64,000 nt of DNA, from contig VWZS01009792.1 in assembly GCA_013397075.1 (NCBI GenBank), positions 757,058-821,057 on the forward strand, read 5' to 3'. Source of the stretch: Rhabdornis inornatus (Eukaryota > Chordata > Aves > Passeriformes > Rhabdornithidae). Made by a program: the position numbers and the translations under genes. The notes below the pieces were generated by a model. It ran no database searches. It was not told the DNA's origin and saw only the letters and a list, made by a program, of their open reading frames with translations. Shown here one piece after another: positions 36,201 through 48,630 of the stretch; positions within the stretch are counted from its first letter, which is position 1; the number at the start of each line of letters is the position of its first letter.

Positions 36201-39200
36201 GATGGGAAAGACACACGTTTTTCTCATATAGAGAATATCCCTCTTTTCCCCTGTGTGCAACGTGCAGACATTGCTGTCAGGAATATGGATGTTTCAGCAA
36301 AGCACCCAAGGGCTCTCTGTCTCTGGGGGCACAAAATTGCCTTCTCATGTTCTACAGGTGGTTCCTCCATCAGTGTCAGGCAATGGAGTTCAGTGAGCAA
36401 ACCTGGTAACTTTGAGCTCTCTGTGTGCTGCTACTACTATATTGACACAGAAATACTTCTGTTTCACAAATTCTAGAGTAAAACTAGTTGTTATTTTTAA
36501 AGGGTAATTTGCAGAGCTTTTTGTTTTGTTATAGAGGATCATGCCTTGGAAAAGATTTCTCTTTCTCCTTTTGTTTTTTGCTCTTGTTAAGAAGAGAGGA
36601 AGAGGCAGGGAGATGGAGTGGTGGCTTCAGACCAAAAATGCTATTAGCTTATCCTTCCTTCTCAAGATAAGGGACTGCATAAGTAGTATTTATTTTCCAA
36701 AGTAGAAAATAGAAATCAGAGAATGAATTTCCTTTTTTTGTTTTTCTTTATTCCTTTTTTTTAATGTGACTCCAACCACTATAGACTGTGTCTTTCTTGG
36801 CTGGATCCAAATCTGGTTTAATTGCTATTATGGTTTTTAATTACTGATTTCACTTTTATTTGTTGAAGTCACAGCTTTTTGTATTTATCAAAGAAAGGCT
36901 GCATGAAGAGATCATAGCAAACATAAGAGATTAAACCCCTAGTCTCAATTCAGTGAAACAATGCACATATTGTCACTAAAACTGTTTCTTTTCTCCTCTT
37001 TGATTTGCTGTACCTAATTAATTATAATGTGCAAGCAATAAAAATCTCCAGCTTTTATTATTAAGCTTTGTAAGTTAGGGCCTTACTCTACCCCTTTGTC
37101 TTACTTTGAACGGTCCCTTTGCACAAGTAATTGTACTCTTGCAGTGATTGGGATTACTTACGTGGCAAGAAAGGACTCAGGCAAGGAGGATGTTTGATTC
37201 CAGACTTGAATAATGAGATGCTTCAAAAATATTTAAGTAGGTGGGTAGTGTGGCAGTTTTTACAGATGTGTCATGCAGAAGTTAAAGCACTCATTATTTG
37301 AAAAGCAAAATGTAAGTGCCTTCACCTTGGAAGGGCAAGACGATGCCCATTTCTGAATGCTTCCAGCATTGGTCTCACTCTGTTCTGAAGTGGGAATCCA
37401 GCTGATGATTACTGAAATCAAATAATCTGGCCTTCTCTTCCCATTCATAGCAAGCAGAATACATTACGGAAAATCTGTTGGGGCAGTTGTATTCATCTGT
37501 TACATTTTTGGAAAATGGAGCATTCTGAATTTTCCATCCTTTCTCATGTGTGCCTGTAGGCAGACATGTCATTTCACTGATTCCACCTGCCTTGTGCTTC
37601 CCTTATCCATTCAAGTTTAACTGGCTGCTGGAAAACTTTCACTGCTAATGGTGGCTATTGAGAAGTGTGATAGACTGATAATTAGAGTCGTGTGGGTAGT
37701 ATTCCCTTTTAAATCTAAGGCAGGTTTGCTCAAAATTTAGCCATCTTCTGCTGAGCTTGCTAGTTGTGTAAGGCTTTGATTTAGGCTCTGGCAGAGGTGT
37801 CTGAGTGTTCTCAGTTTGCTTTGGTTTCTTTGAGTGCCTCTGGCAGAATTCTTGGTTTCTTGGATTTTTCACAGCACCATCTTTCTAAAAACACCGTAGT
37901 AGCTCTTGAATTATGTTCTGAGATTATCATCCTTTCTAGCTCTGAATTTAATTTGCAAAGTGATAAAAATGATAAAAATACAGACCTTTACTGTTAAGAC
38001 TTTATAGTAATGTAGGAATCTCTCCCAGAGCTATGGTGTTTTTAGTTTAATCTATGGATTTAATATTGCTGGTTTTGCCAGGTATCCTTATGGGAAAAGA
38101 AATCCAACTTTACATGCAAGTCTGATGATAGAATGATTTCTGGAAAGGGAAATAGCTGGAAAGGGCTATAGCTTGTATGCCTGGAGGTATTCCCCTTGAG
38201 GTACAGACTGCCCTATAGCTGTCCTTGCTATTATATACCCTACTCCTCTTAGGATTCCCATTTTTTTCTGCAGGTACAAAATCAGGTTAATTCATAGTCT
38301 TTCTGTTTATGCATAATCATGAAGTTTTGCAAATGAAATGCCACGAAGTTGATAAGTCCTTAGAAAAGCACTGCATTTATGAAAAACAGTTGAAATGTGA
38401 CTTCTTTAAGTATATATGGAAGTAATATGCATTGGAAGAACTGGCATCAAGTTCCTGACTGCACTGGAAGTGGCTTCTTCTATGGTTTCCTAAACAATAA
38501 ATAAGTAAAATGGATTTAAAATTGCGTTATTAGGGCTCACAGTTCCTAGAAGTGCCTTTTTTAAAAGAAATGAGCCTGTTGTATGTTTTTTCTTGGAAAC
38601 CAAAGGCTGAATATAGCAACTAAGCTGTTAACACTTCCAAAACTGTGAATATATTTTAAAAAGTAAACAAAAGAATGACCACATGCAATTTATTTTTTAC
38701 AAGGGGACTGTGTGTGGTCCACTAAGAAATAATAATATGCAAAATAAAAAAATCTTCTAATAGTCAGCTTGGGTCTGGTGGAGGTGCTGGCATATACTAA
38801 TCTTTCTGTCTAAGAGGTTGCTATGAAGAGAAATTAAGCTCTGCTACTTTGGTTTTTTTTCTCAGTGTTATTGAAGGGTTTGTATGTAGGAATGTGTGCA
38901 TTTATCACATGGTTCCATGACAGCTCCCTTTTGAATACTCAAACCATTTCAACAAAACTGAATCTTTACATTTTAAAGCTTTCCTTAAGTGCAATGACTA
39001 GGCCTCTTACTTCCCAAACTTTCAGGTCAGGAGCCATGAACCTTTTACCTTTTAGAGGCTCTGGAGCCTCTAGCTGTAACTTGGGGAACCCTTTTCTGGG
39101 CTTACAGGACAGTCTTAGTTTGAACTACCACACATGACTGAACCATACACTAACAGGAATTCAGTTGTTGTTCCAAACAAAAACTCACTTTTATTTCAAA

Positions 39201-39699
39201 CAGTGTAAGAGATAAAGTAGTGTATTACCACACCTTGTTCCATCACATCTCTCAGTGAAAAAGCCAGAATTGATTATGGCACCAAAAAGTCTTCATTTCT
39301 CTTTATCAGTGTCTTCTAGAATGTGATTTCTCTGATCATGTTTCTCTCCTTTAAAGGAAAAAGAAGCCATCACCTCACTTTATATATTCTATTTATTTTT
39401 TGTTAGATGACCTTCTGACTGGTCTTGTCAGATGATTAAAAAATACCTAATTATCTAAAGTATGGATAACTATCACTCTCGTGCAACAAATATTGGGAAG
39501 ATGCTACCACTCTTATCCCAAAGGATGTTCAATAAATTATTCACAGAAGCTTTGGTCCAAACAGTATTAATGAAGATTTACTTTTTCCTCTCTGCCAACC
39601 CTGTCTCATTTATCCCGCAGATGAAAATTTTCTCTTGTTTTGACACAGTGTTCACAAAGATAACATGGAAGAAAAATGTGTTTCATTCTAAAAGGAGTT
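33271..39699. other. Non-coding DNA, no recognised gene
   Basis: AT-rich sequence with scattered short low-complexity words, including a TTAATTAA-type run near 34762-34775. The region 37500-37900 is open on both strands for 65-75 codons, without a recognisable product. No exon with both splice borders and a plausible translation was found. Confidence 0.55.
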
Positions 39700-39990
39700 C
39701 TCAGGGGCAGGTACACAGAACTGATGTGGTCAGAGAAGTCGAGCTGTCTTTAAGGAAACCTGTGGGAATATTCAGGAATACTTCAATGGCCACTGTAGAT
39801 GAACAAGAAGCTCCTGGACAAACTCAAACACAAAAAGGAAGCTTGCAGAGGGTGGAAGCAAGGACGAGTAGCCTGGGAGAAATACAGAGAAATTGTCTGA
39901 GCCACCAGGGGTCAGGTTAGGAAAGCTAAAGCCCTGATTGAATTAAATCTGCTCAGGGACATCAAGGGCAACAAGAAAAGCTTGTAAATT
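39700..39990 (+). mobile_element. CR1 LINE, internal ORF2 fragment (dead)
   Basis: In the frame 39787-39987 the translation gives MNKKLLDKLKHKKEA, then GWKQGRVAWEKYREIV, then VRKAKALIELNLLRDIKGNKK. This is the segment of CR1 ORF2 just before the reverse transcriptase domain. Three in-frame stops break it (TAG 39796-39798, TGA 39898-39900, TAA 39985-39987). The upstream limit near 39700 is uncertain. The longer open frame at 39462-39920 is a different frame across the same DNA and not a gene. The fragment is truncated at both ends, unlike the usual 3'-end copies. Confidence 0.8.
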
Positions 39991-42850
39991 CTTACAGACT
40001 GCTATAGTTATGGGTCCAAAGGTTTAAGCTGTGACAAGCTCCATTAGTGTTTGGATTTGTTTCTTTATCACTGCATTAGCAGCTCTTCTTAACACTGGTG
40101 TCTTACCTCAGTGAGGCTGCACTGGTGTAAACTGGTGTGCCCAGACTGTGAGGACACACCCAGACACACAGCAGTGGTGGGAGATTCTCTCCTGAAAGTT
40201 GAGACTGTGGAGCAGAGGCCACATCTAATGAAGAAAGACCAACCTCTCCTTCTCTTAGGTCAGGGTCTAGGAAAGATGCAAAGTCTTGTAGCCTCAGCTT
40301 TTTTGTTACACTGTAATAAGATTTTACCAACCTTATCTCTTATGACATTGCAGGTACTCTTCAAATCATTTGCATAAAATATATCAGGCAAACTGTATTT
40401 TGAAATAACAAATTACATGGATTAAATTAAAAGAATTAATACAGAATAGGGCTGACTGCCAATGAGTGTCCTCTGGCTTCTACATCTCATTTTGAGACAT
40501 AAATTGGAGTGGTTTTGTGGCAGTCCAGCCTTCCCACATGTACATCTCAACAGGTCACTTTCCTGATTAACCTTCATTTGCTCGAAAGGAAGGCTCCAGT
40601 ACTGGCCACCACTCAAACTGAATATTTCATATACTGATAGTAGAAGACGTAACTACTAAATCTCTTCCATAGTGATCATCCATCTGTTTCCTGGATTACT
40701 CTTGGCTTAGAACAATTACCCTTTTAATGTATTATTCCTATCGAGACAAGAATTCAAAGAAAGAAGAAGAATGCCCAATAAAATCAGAAAGCTCCCAACA
40801 CAATGCATCTGCCCTAGAGATTATTTTTGGTTTTATTATCAAGTTGCATTGGTTTCAAGGCATGACTGTTGTCACAGTGCCAGCTAGAAAAGTGAAAATT
40901 ATGTTGGTCTGTGCTAGACAGTGACATTTGTGTGGTAATGTGTGAGTTGTTGGTTCCGTATATATTGGGCTTTAGTATTTTTTATAATTTCATTTTTTCA
41001 TAATTTCATCAAGTCTGTGTTCTTCAAACTAGAGTAGCTTTCCCAGCAGACAAAGAGCTGAGGATGCTCATGATTTCCACACTGGCAATGCACCAACATA
41101 GCACTGCTGTTCTCCTGCTTCTACCTTTGTATTTGTGCACTTGTTTTTGGCAGATCTTGAGCTTCGACAGCATTTGCTCCACCACTTTTCATTTGGATCT
41201 GCCTGCCACTTTGTTTTTATTTCAATACTGGTTTCTACTTCACTCAGCAGCTGTGCATGTGCCCTTCCCAAATTAATGGATTGGAAAGGGCTTTCCATCA
41301 ATGATTTATTTTCCAATTGCAACAATCCTGGAATGTGGAGGGCTGAAATTGCATTTTCACATAGTCTAGAAAGTTGCTAAAGAGACTGAAAAACTTTGCT
41401 CAGCATTCTCTTTTAAGCATATTTCTCTGTCATTGCTTGTGTCTTCCCCTGCTCACTGTGATAAGTTGCTTAACTCCATGTTGCTTATTAAGCATTCTGC
41501 CACTTGTAATTTCTAGCTCTAAAAACTACAAATACAAACTTAATGCTCTTGGAAATAGCTGATTTTGCTTGTGTCTACACATGATGCTGTGAGTAACAAG
41601 TTATTTGTATTCTTAACTTCACAAGTAAAATTTTTACCTCATCTAAAGTATCCATGCTTAAATACCAATACTACAACATTCAGTAGAAATAGCAAGAGCT
41701 GCCAGTTGTGTCATTGCTAATACACGTCTTTCTTTTAGTTTCCCTTCCTATATATTATCTATTTAGTTTTCCCCACAAAGTTGATGAAAGCCAGCATTTT
41801 ATTTCTTGTTTCCATGCCCACAAGTGAGCTTGCAGTGTGTCAGATTATTTGCTTCATGCTAAGATAGTCAGAAGCAGGAAATTAAAGCAAGTAATTCTGT
41901 TTGGTTTTAGAATAAAAAGTCAAATTGTGTTTATGTGCAAAGAAAGCAAGATCACTTCTAAATAAACAGAATATTCCCTTTCAGATATTTCCAAACAGAA
42001 ATCATGCTACAAGTGTACAATAGAGGGTATCAGCTTACTCGGGATTTCTAAAGACACGGTGCCCCTCAGCCCTGCTGGACTGGCTGGGTCCTGGTTTCAG
42101 ATATCTGTGAACCACAGCTAAACTGAACAGCTTTGGCACTCCACTGCTGTTGTGTTTAAACTCCTGAAAGTACACAACAAATTTCTGCTATCTGCTGGCA
42201 GGGAGGTGATTTTCAACTTTTCTACTTTATGTCCATATTAATAAAAGAAATAGGATTGGGTTGTTATATTTAGTTCAGGGCATGCAATTGTCTGTGCTGT
42301 TTAATTGTTTGTGTGCTCCCTGACACAGTTTTGGCCTGTGGCTCAATCTGTCCAAGCAGTAGCACAAGCCAAGTAATGTGATATGGCAATATGGATATGT
42401 ATCCTATTTTTAGTGACCAGAATTAACAGTACAGTTGTGAGTCTTGCCATGCTGTTCTCTGGAGCTCAGGCTTTCTCATGACAGTGCAATGCTTCCTTTG
42501 GTCTTTCAGCATCCCTCTCACAGAGCTAACAGGCTGGGCTGTCAGGGTCAAGGCTAAACTTGAGCTGTCATCCAGGCTTCTTGAACCACAGCACAGATCC
42601 TCAAATCCAAGGAGGTGGTTTGTATTCCAGGGAATTGTTAGAAATCACCTTGCACTTCCTCAGAAGTCTGCTTAAATTTCATGGTGTTTTGGCGGGATTT
42701 TTGGTTTGTTTGTTTTCATTTAAGCTACTTTGCTTTCATAATTTTTTTTGAGGAATTTCTGTTTCCTTTTGCAATTCCAAACAGCAGCGTTACTCATCTC
42801 ATGGCAGTCTTGCCGAGAGTGAGATGCTGAAGTATTCTCTTCAGGTTACT
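39991..42850. other. Non-coding DNA, no recognised feature
   Basis: Unclassified sequence. I could not trace CR1 beyond 39990. The 40020-40330 stretch is slightly GC-richer without an identifiable element. Open frames near 41064-41380 on both strands resemble nothing known. Confidence 0.55.
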
Positions 42851-42878
42851 GATTTTTGAATAGAGATTTTTGAATAGA
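42851..42878. repeat. Exact 14-bp tandem duplication
   Basis: GATTTTTGAATAGA occurs twice head to tail without a mismatch. Seen directly. Confidence 0.9.
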
Positions 42879-45430
42879 GAGTACCAGTAAGCAAAGTAAC
42901 TTCACAGAAATATAATTTTCATGTAGATCTGAGACCACCAGCTATCTTACCTAAACCTGGGAAAGTCTATTTGCTGCTAGAAAATAATTTCTGCCATTTT
43001 CTAGACAGCATCAAATGAGTGAGAAAAGGCAATAGAACAAATTAGGCCTTGCTCTACATTGTGGAGATAGATCCATCTCCAGCACTGAATTCCAGTTTAT
43101 TTAGGCTCTCCCAATAGTATTTCCATAGAACTGTATTTGGTATTGTAACTGAACTGAATGTTTTTTATTTTCTCTGAAAGAAGACCTGAGTCAGTCTGTT
43201 TTCCAAAAAAAGTATATGAATTTTACAGCTAAGTATCTCAGCAAAACAGTGGGCAAAAAGAAAAACATCCACCCCTCTACTATGATCAATTCCCCAAGAG
43301 GAAAAGATAAGAAATATCAGCATATACTAAAAATAATTTTTAAAAAGAAGAGCAAACAAACCCCTCAAATCCACAAAGCATTTCAAACATCAACATTTAA
43401 AGTTAGTCACAGATTAAATAAATGTTAGACCCTCAGAGAAGCTGACCACCCACAACTCCTAAAAGATTTTAATCAGCAATTTGACTCAGAAATGAAGTCA
43501 TTTCCACTTGATTTTAAAGTTTAAGCAATACTGTTTTAAATGTGGTATGAGAAACTTTAATCAAGCTCCCGGATTTTTATGTTTCCATAATATGACAAGA
43601 ATTTATATCTAGATGTCGATTATATGCAGTAACCTCTTTAAAAGTCACATGTAAAATACCTTACACAAGAATGTCATACCATTAAAGTAATGTTTTAAGT
43701 TCCATAAACTTAATGAATCAAGGCTGAACATCATGAACATGCATGACTTTTCCAGCAGTAAACAAAGTCCTTTGCTTTGAAAGTATACCATACATATGTA
43801 AGAAATGCTAAACTTAATGTGTAAAGAAAATTTTCTTCTCTTTTTCTCAATGTGGATGCCAACCTGCCAAGGTTTAACCATGGAGAATTTTATTCTCACA
43901 GCTACCTATGTAAGTATAAAATTAGGATCTCTTATGTGCCATTTAAACTTGTGCATTAAGAGCAGAACTCAGCCCAGGAAACCTCATGCTTATGTTAGGT
44001 AACAAAAAAGAAAGGAATTTGGGGTTTTTGGTGTCCAAACCAAGCTGCCACAGGAAATGAGATGGCAAATTTGTTATAAATAGATCTGCATTGACTTTGA
44101 TTATGTTAGAATGGGACCCGTTGCATTCTTTGCTTGCTTCTCATTACAGAAGTTGTCTTCCAACTCATGTGACTGCTTTGACAGTGCTTTTAGCAAACTT
44201 TTGATTGGAACTTTACACAGAAACAGATAGTAAGTGCTCAAATTCAGCTTCCCCTCTTGAAAGAACATGCTCAGCAGATGAGCTTGGAACTTGTTTCCCT
44301 ATTGCCCCTGTGCTCATGCAGCATTGGTTAGTTTGTCCTGGATGCACAGTCCAAGCACAAACTGTGATAATTTGTGCATGGCAGCCAAGTCTCTAAGTTC
44401 AAATGATATGGCCATATTAGGTTTACCTCTAAGCTTTCATTATGCCTCTGTTTTTTTCTGAAGTAACTTTTGATCAGCAGTTAATTTCCTCTGATTTGGA
44501 CAGCTTTCATTTACAATCTTTGACATTGTTCTGTCGTATTCTCCATAACTCATTACAATGAACATGAAGGGTAATCTACAGCTGCTGTCTTGGGATATAC
44601 TTCTACAGTGTTTTCTAGGAGAAAAGTCTCAGTGAGCAAGTCATGACCATGTTGGGAAGGAGCTATTTAAATTAGATTCTGAAAGATACAGTGTAAGAAA
44701 ACAATTAAAACCTTCACAGACTTTGAAGGTTGTCACATGATTTCTGCCACATTTTCTTTCCTACTGCAGTTGCACTCCTCATACCTTTGTATGAGTCTCT
44801 TTTCAAATCAGAGACAATCTCTTGATGTATAGAACTGTTTCTCCATAACCCCATTACTTCACTTTTTTACTAGCAAGGGAGCATTCTGCTCTTCACTTTA
44901 ACTTAGTAATTCTTTTATTTTCAAAGAATGTTTTCCTTTGTTATTTTAAAATTCTATAAATTTTTTTCTCTAAAACAAATTTGATCTACTATAACTTTAA
45001 AGTCATCCACTTTCTACACCTGACTTTGAAATTCAGAGTAAAACCAATGTTTTGAGCTCTGTTTATATGTGACATGACATACCAACACTGCCTCTATATA
45101 ACCAATCAGAGATAGATCTGAGCCCTCTTAAACATTGACTTCCATTCACAGCAACCTTGTGCACTTTTGGAGCTTGTCAATCTCCAGAGAAAGAAATAGA
45201 TCCCACAAATTACTGTGAATTGCTTTTCCAACTCTGTTTCTACTTGAACTTGCTCACTTTATTGAATGTAAACTTGCTCTCCTTGTCTATTCAATTTTAG
45301 TAGTTTTTTTTTCGCTCATCTTTCTCTGGTTGCATTTTAAGTACCTTGTGTGGGTAACACTTCCTCAGAGTCTTTTACAGACAGTGGGACCAGCATTTCA
45401 GATTTAGCAACTGGATGTCTAGTTTATCCC
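42879..45430. other. Non-coding DNA, no recognised feature
   Basis: AT-rich, no repeat family or supportable exon. Confidence 0.6.
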
Positions 45431-45493
45431 CCTCCTTTTTTTTTTTATTTATTTTTTAATTTTTTTTTAATTTTTTTTTTTAATTTCATTTTC
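45431..45493. repeat. T-rich tract with TTTAA interruptions
   Basis: Runs of 6-12 Ts separated by A or AA. A Phe-rich open frame across it is a by-product. Confidence 0.85.
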
Positions 45494-45959
45494 TCTTTTA
45501 GGGGCCAGAGAATAGTTTATGTGCTGCATAAGATTCTGCCTTGGCTATTTCGCTCTTAAAACAGTTTGTCTGTTTGACTCTTAAGGACTTGTCTGTACAT
45601 CTTTAGGTCTATGGATAATTGTGAATTCATCCCACTTTGGAAGGAGAGGGAGTAACAGTAAAAATACCTAAAAAGTCATTAGATTATTTTCTATTGCAAA
45701 ATAAATAAAAATATGCATACCTGTTTACTTCATTTGAATTAACGTATTGCTAATAAACCTAAATTGTATTATGGTATCAATGCATGAATTGAACTCATAG
45801 GATTGTAAAAGGACATTGCTCAAGTTGCAGGTTGGTACTTGTGTCATCCAATAAGTCTGAAAATTAATCAAACTCCAGAAACTGAATTTAGAGAAGAATA
45901 CATAAGGGACTGTCCACAAGATCATTGCAGATGATGATAATGCTATCATAGATGTATAA
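45494..45959. other. Non-coding DNA, no recognised feature
   Basis: AT-rich spacer up to an old CR1 fragment. Confidence 0.55.
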
Positions 45960-46030
45960 TATAGTACAGCTTGAAAGAGACCTCCTGAAGTCAGCTAGTC
46001 CAACTATCTGCTCAAAGCAGGGCTAAATCC
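45960..46030 (-). mobile_element. Old CR1 LINE fragment
   Basis: GCTTGAAAGAGACCTCCTGA followed by CTAGTCCAACTATCTGCTCA and AAGCAGGGCTAA matches the reverse complement of an older CR1 subfamily 3' end, in which CTGCTCAAAGCAGGG replaces the CTGCCATGGGCAGGG of the younger copies. The flanking terminal repeat (CATAGATGTA) is degraded. Extent beyond 46030 is not traceable. Confidence 0.75.
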
Positions 46031-46559
46031 TACTTTTTTCTTTAAATTTCAACAAAAGTTGTAGACAATAACAGAATCTTTCTATGAAAATCATTTCTAA
46101 CAGGTTCCAAAAGATTGCTGACAATGTTCCGTCACAGTTTGAGGTTAGAATGAAGTTTCAAATATGACTCATCTGTTTTGTAATGAGGGGATTCAAAACA
46201 ATTTCATAGGTTTGTGGGGCTTCTGAACACAATCCATTATCAGAGTGGAAGCTGTCATTCATCTCCTGGTAATGGGTGCCACTAAATAAGGTCCACTCTT
46301 TCAGATGTAGTTTCATTTTTATGTGCTTTATATGCTGTCAGAGGGGGTAGGATATTGTAGAAATAGGAAATGTGGAACAACCACTGCTGGTATTGAGTTC
46401 TTTATCTACACTGAGTAATGCTTTTCTCTTCTCTAAGCTCAGACTGACTCAAGAAGAATTATGGTAAGGCAAGGCTTTTACACAGATATCTGGGCATGAC
46501 TGTGTAGTGACGTGTCTTTACAGATTTCTTCAAACATTAAGGATAAAAGCATTTGGAGA
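46031..46559. other. Non-coding DNA between two CR1 fragments
   Basis: No feature recognised. It may hold more of the old CR1 copy, diverged beyond recognition by eye. Confidence 0.5.
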
Positions 46560-46740
46560 ACCCCTGGAAGAGGTAGCCCAGGCAGGTCATGAATGTCCCA
46601 TCCCAGTAAAAATTCAAGGTCAGTTTGGGTGAGGCACTGAGCAACCTGGTTTAGTTGAAGATGCCCCTGCTCATTGCAGGTTGGACTAAATGACCTTTAA
46701 AGTTCCCTTCCAACCCAAACCATTCTACAATTCTTTGGTT
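46560..46740 (+). mobile_element. CR1 LINE, 3'-end fragment
   Basis: In forward CR1 order: CCATCCCAGTAAAAATTCAAGG, GAGCAACCTGGTTTAGTTGA (46639-46658), GGTTGGACTAAATGACCTTT, then TTCCCTTCCAACCCAAACCA, ending in two diverged terminal octamers (ATTCTACA, ATTCTTTG). Small internal deletions and a CATTGCAGG where the family has CATGGCAGG. Opposite orientation to the other 3'-end copies. Confidence 0.92.
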
Positions 46741-48165
46741 TAATTTCAATCCAACATAGAACTTATGTTTTCTTGTTCTTAGGTGCTCTAGCTGTCCCAG
46801 GAGAAAATACAGTTTCTAACTGCTTAGGACAAACTAGGTCTCAGAACCACTCCCCCATGTGACATTCTTGTAGGGTTTAGAGCTGGTTTCATGAGACCTG
46901 GAAGAGGAGAATCATATCTGTACCCAGCTGTCCTAATAAAAAATAATTGGCCTATTTCTGACTGTGCATGGAGCAACTTATGCTATTATGCACCTATTAA
47001 TAGGTATAGGGTGTCTCATCTCCTCCTTTGCTATAGTTAGCAAAATTACACAAGTGTGTCTGAATAAATTCTTTTCCACTGGTAATAACTTGAGCTTGTT
47101 CTCTCATATCCTTGATTTCAGTGTAATCAACAAAAAGTTTATTTATCTTACTTTAGGTATTCATCCACTAGTTCAATTCAAAAAGAAGAACATCTTGAAA
47201 TATCTTGAAGCTTTAACTCTTCAGGTTTCACTTAGTTCTTTTCACATCTGGTTTTTAATTTTATTTATTTATTTGTTTATTTTACAAAGGCTGTGCAGAT
47301 GTCAAGGACAAATGGAAAAGCAATGAGATTTTTAAGATACTGTCTAGATGGAATTTAGAGCAGCATACATATTTATGTACACACAGTGCAGTTCAAAGCT
47401 AGCAGTTCTAATTCAGTTAAGCCCATTATGTCTTCTGGATTTGATTTCTGAACTTTTGCCTGAACTGTCTTTTCAGACAAAAGATCTTTGATTTGTCAGG
47501 TAAAGCCAGTAGGCAGAAGATAAAAAATCACATTCATCAAATTCATCCAGTGGCACCAGTAGTTTTGAGATTCTGAAATATCTTTTCATTTCAGTATGTA
47601 GCTTATTTTTAATTAAATTGGCAAGACTTCAATTATCTTAAGTAACTAAATACATTATGTATTCACTTAGAGACCCTATATTAAGTCTTAGTGCAAGTTG
47701 CACTTATTTTGACAAATTTTAGGCAGAAAATTTCTCAGGGGAGTCCTGCTTTCTGTCATTCAAAAAGCTTTTATAATCATTTAGTCCAAAATGGTGATGT
47801 AGGCCGAAGTTTGAATCCCTGGCATATTGCTATAATGCTGCATTAGCTTAATCCTTCATTTTCTTGTCAATTAAGGACTTATCTTTATTCACAGATTCAC
47901 TTATCTGTTATTCTTAGAGTATTTTAATGCTAGTAGTTAAAATCCCTTTGTTTATGGCAATAAGGCACCATTCAGTTTGTGAACTTTATAAAACCAACCT
48001 CTGCCAATTTTGCTGTTTGAGAATTGCTGTAAAGAAGTGTTCCCACAGTAATTACTTATTCCAGAGATGTTCACTAAAGAATGAAGGAAGGGGAAAGTGT
48101 ATAAAACAATTGTGCACCGAGGCAAGTTTTACCCAGCACCTTCCCAGCAGCTACAGGGCATTAAA
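46741..48165. other. Non-coding DNA, no recognised feature
   Basis: AT-rich. Plus-strand open frames of 120 codons (46964-47326) and 113 codons (47927-48268) have no recognisable domain. The latter ends in the A-rich repeat. Confidence 0.55.
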
Positions 48166-48232
48166 ACAAAAACAAAAACAAAAAAACTCCAAAAAACCCA
48201 AAAAACCAAACAAACAAACAAACAAAAAAATC
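48166..48232. repeat. A-rich tract with CAAA/CAAAA repeats
   Basis: CAAAAA units followed by CCAAAAAACC words and four CAAA units. Seen directly. Confidence 0.85.
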
Positions 48233-48609
48233 CTTGCAAAACAGTACACAGAAATCTGTTGTCTTTAATGCAGTTGCATATAGTGACTTTACAAATATTA
48301 GCAATTACTTAAGGTATTCACATTTAAATTAGATTTGGCCAAAAGGTTGGGAAAAAGTGAGGGAGGAGGAGCAGGGGGGGTTGGCAACAGCTTTTCACCG
48401 TGGGGCTCAGCTGCCCATCATTACTCACTTTCAATGGTTTGGGTCATGGCTAGTGTCGCTCATTTTAGTATGCACTTAGTGACATTGAAGTAGGAATGGC
48501 CAGGCTGAGATAAACAAATATGCAATAAACAAAAATTGTCACAAAATGCTCATTGAATTCAATGCTCATCTCTCAGTTGAATATTTCTTATGGTACATGA
48601 GCTGTTCTC
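48233..48609. other. Non-coding DNA, no recognised feature
   Basis: Spacer between an A-rich and a T-rich tract 380 bases apart. Contains a G run near 48374-48381. The opposite A and T tracts might be the ends of something inserted, but no body or duplication supports this. Confidence 0.5.
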
Positions 48610-48630
48610 TTTTTTTTTTTTTTTTTTTTT
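48610..48630. repeat. Homopolymer of 21 T
   Basis: Longest pure homopolymer that I see in the window, followed by ATC and another T run. Confidence 0.95.

Noticed and set aside
39462..39920. Longest plus-strand open frame (152 codons)
   Set aside because: Its 3' part overlaps the CR1 ORF2 fragment in a different frame and its 5' part resembles nothing known. A chance frame.
48166..48630. A-rich tract followed by poly(T) as ends of an inserted element
   Set aside because: No element body, no target-site duplication and no inverted ends could be found between the tracts.
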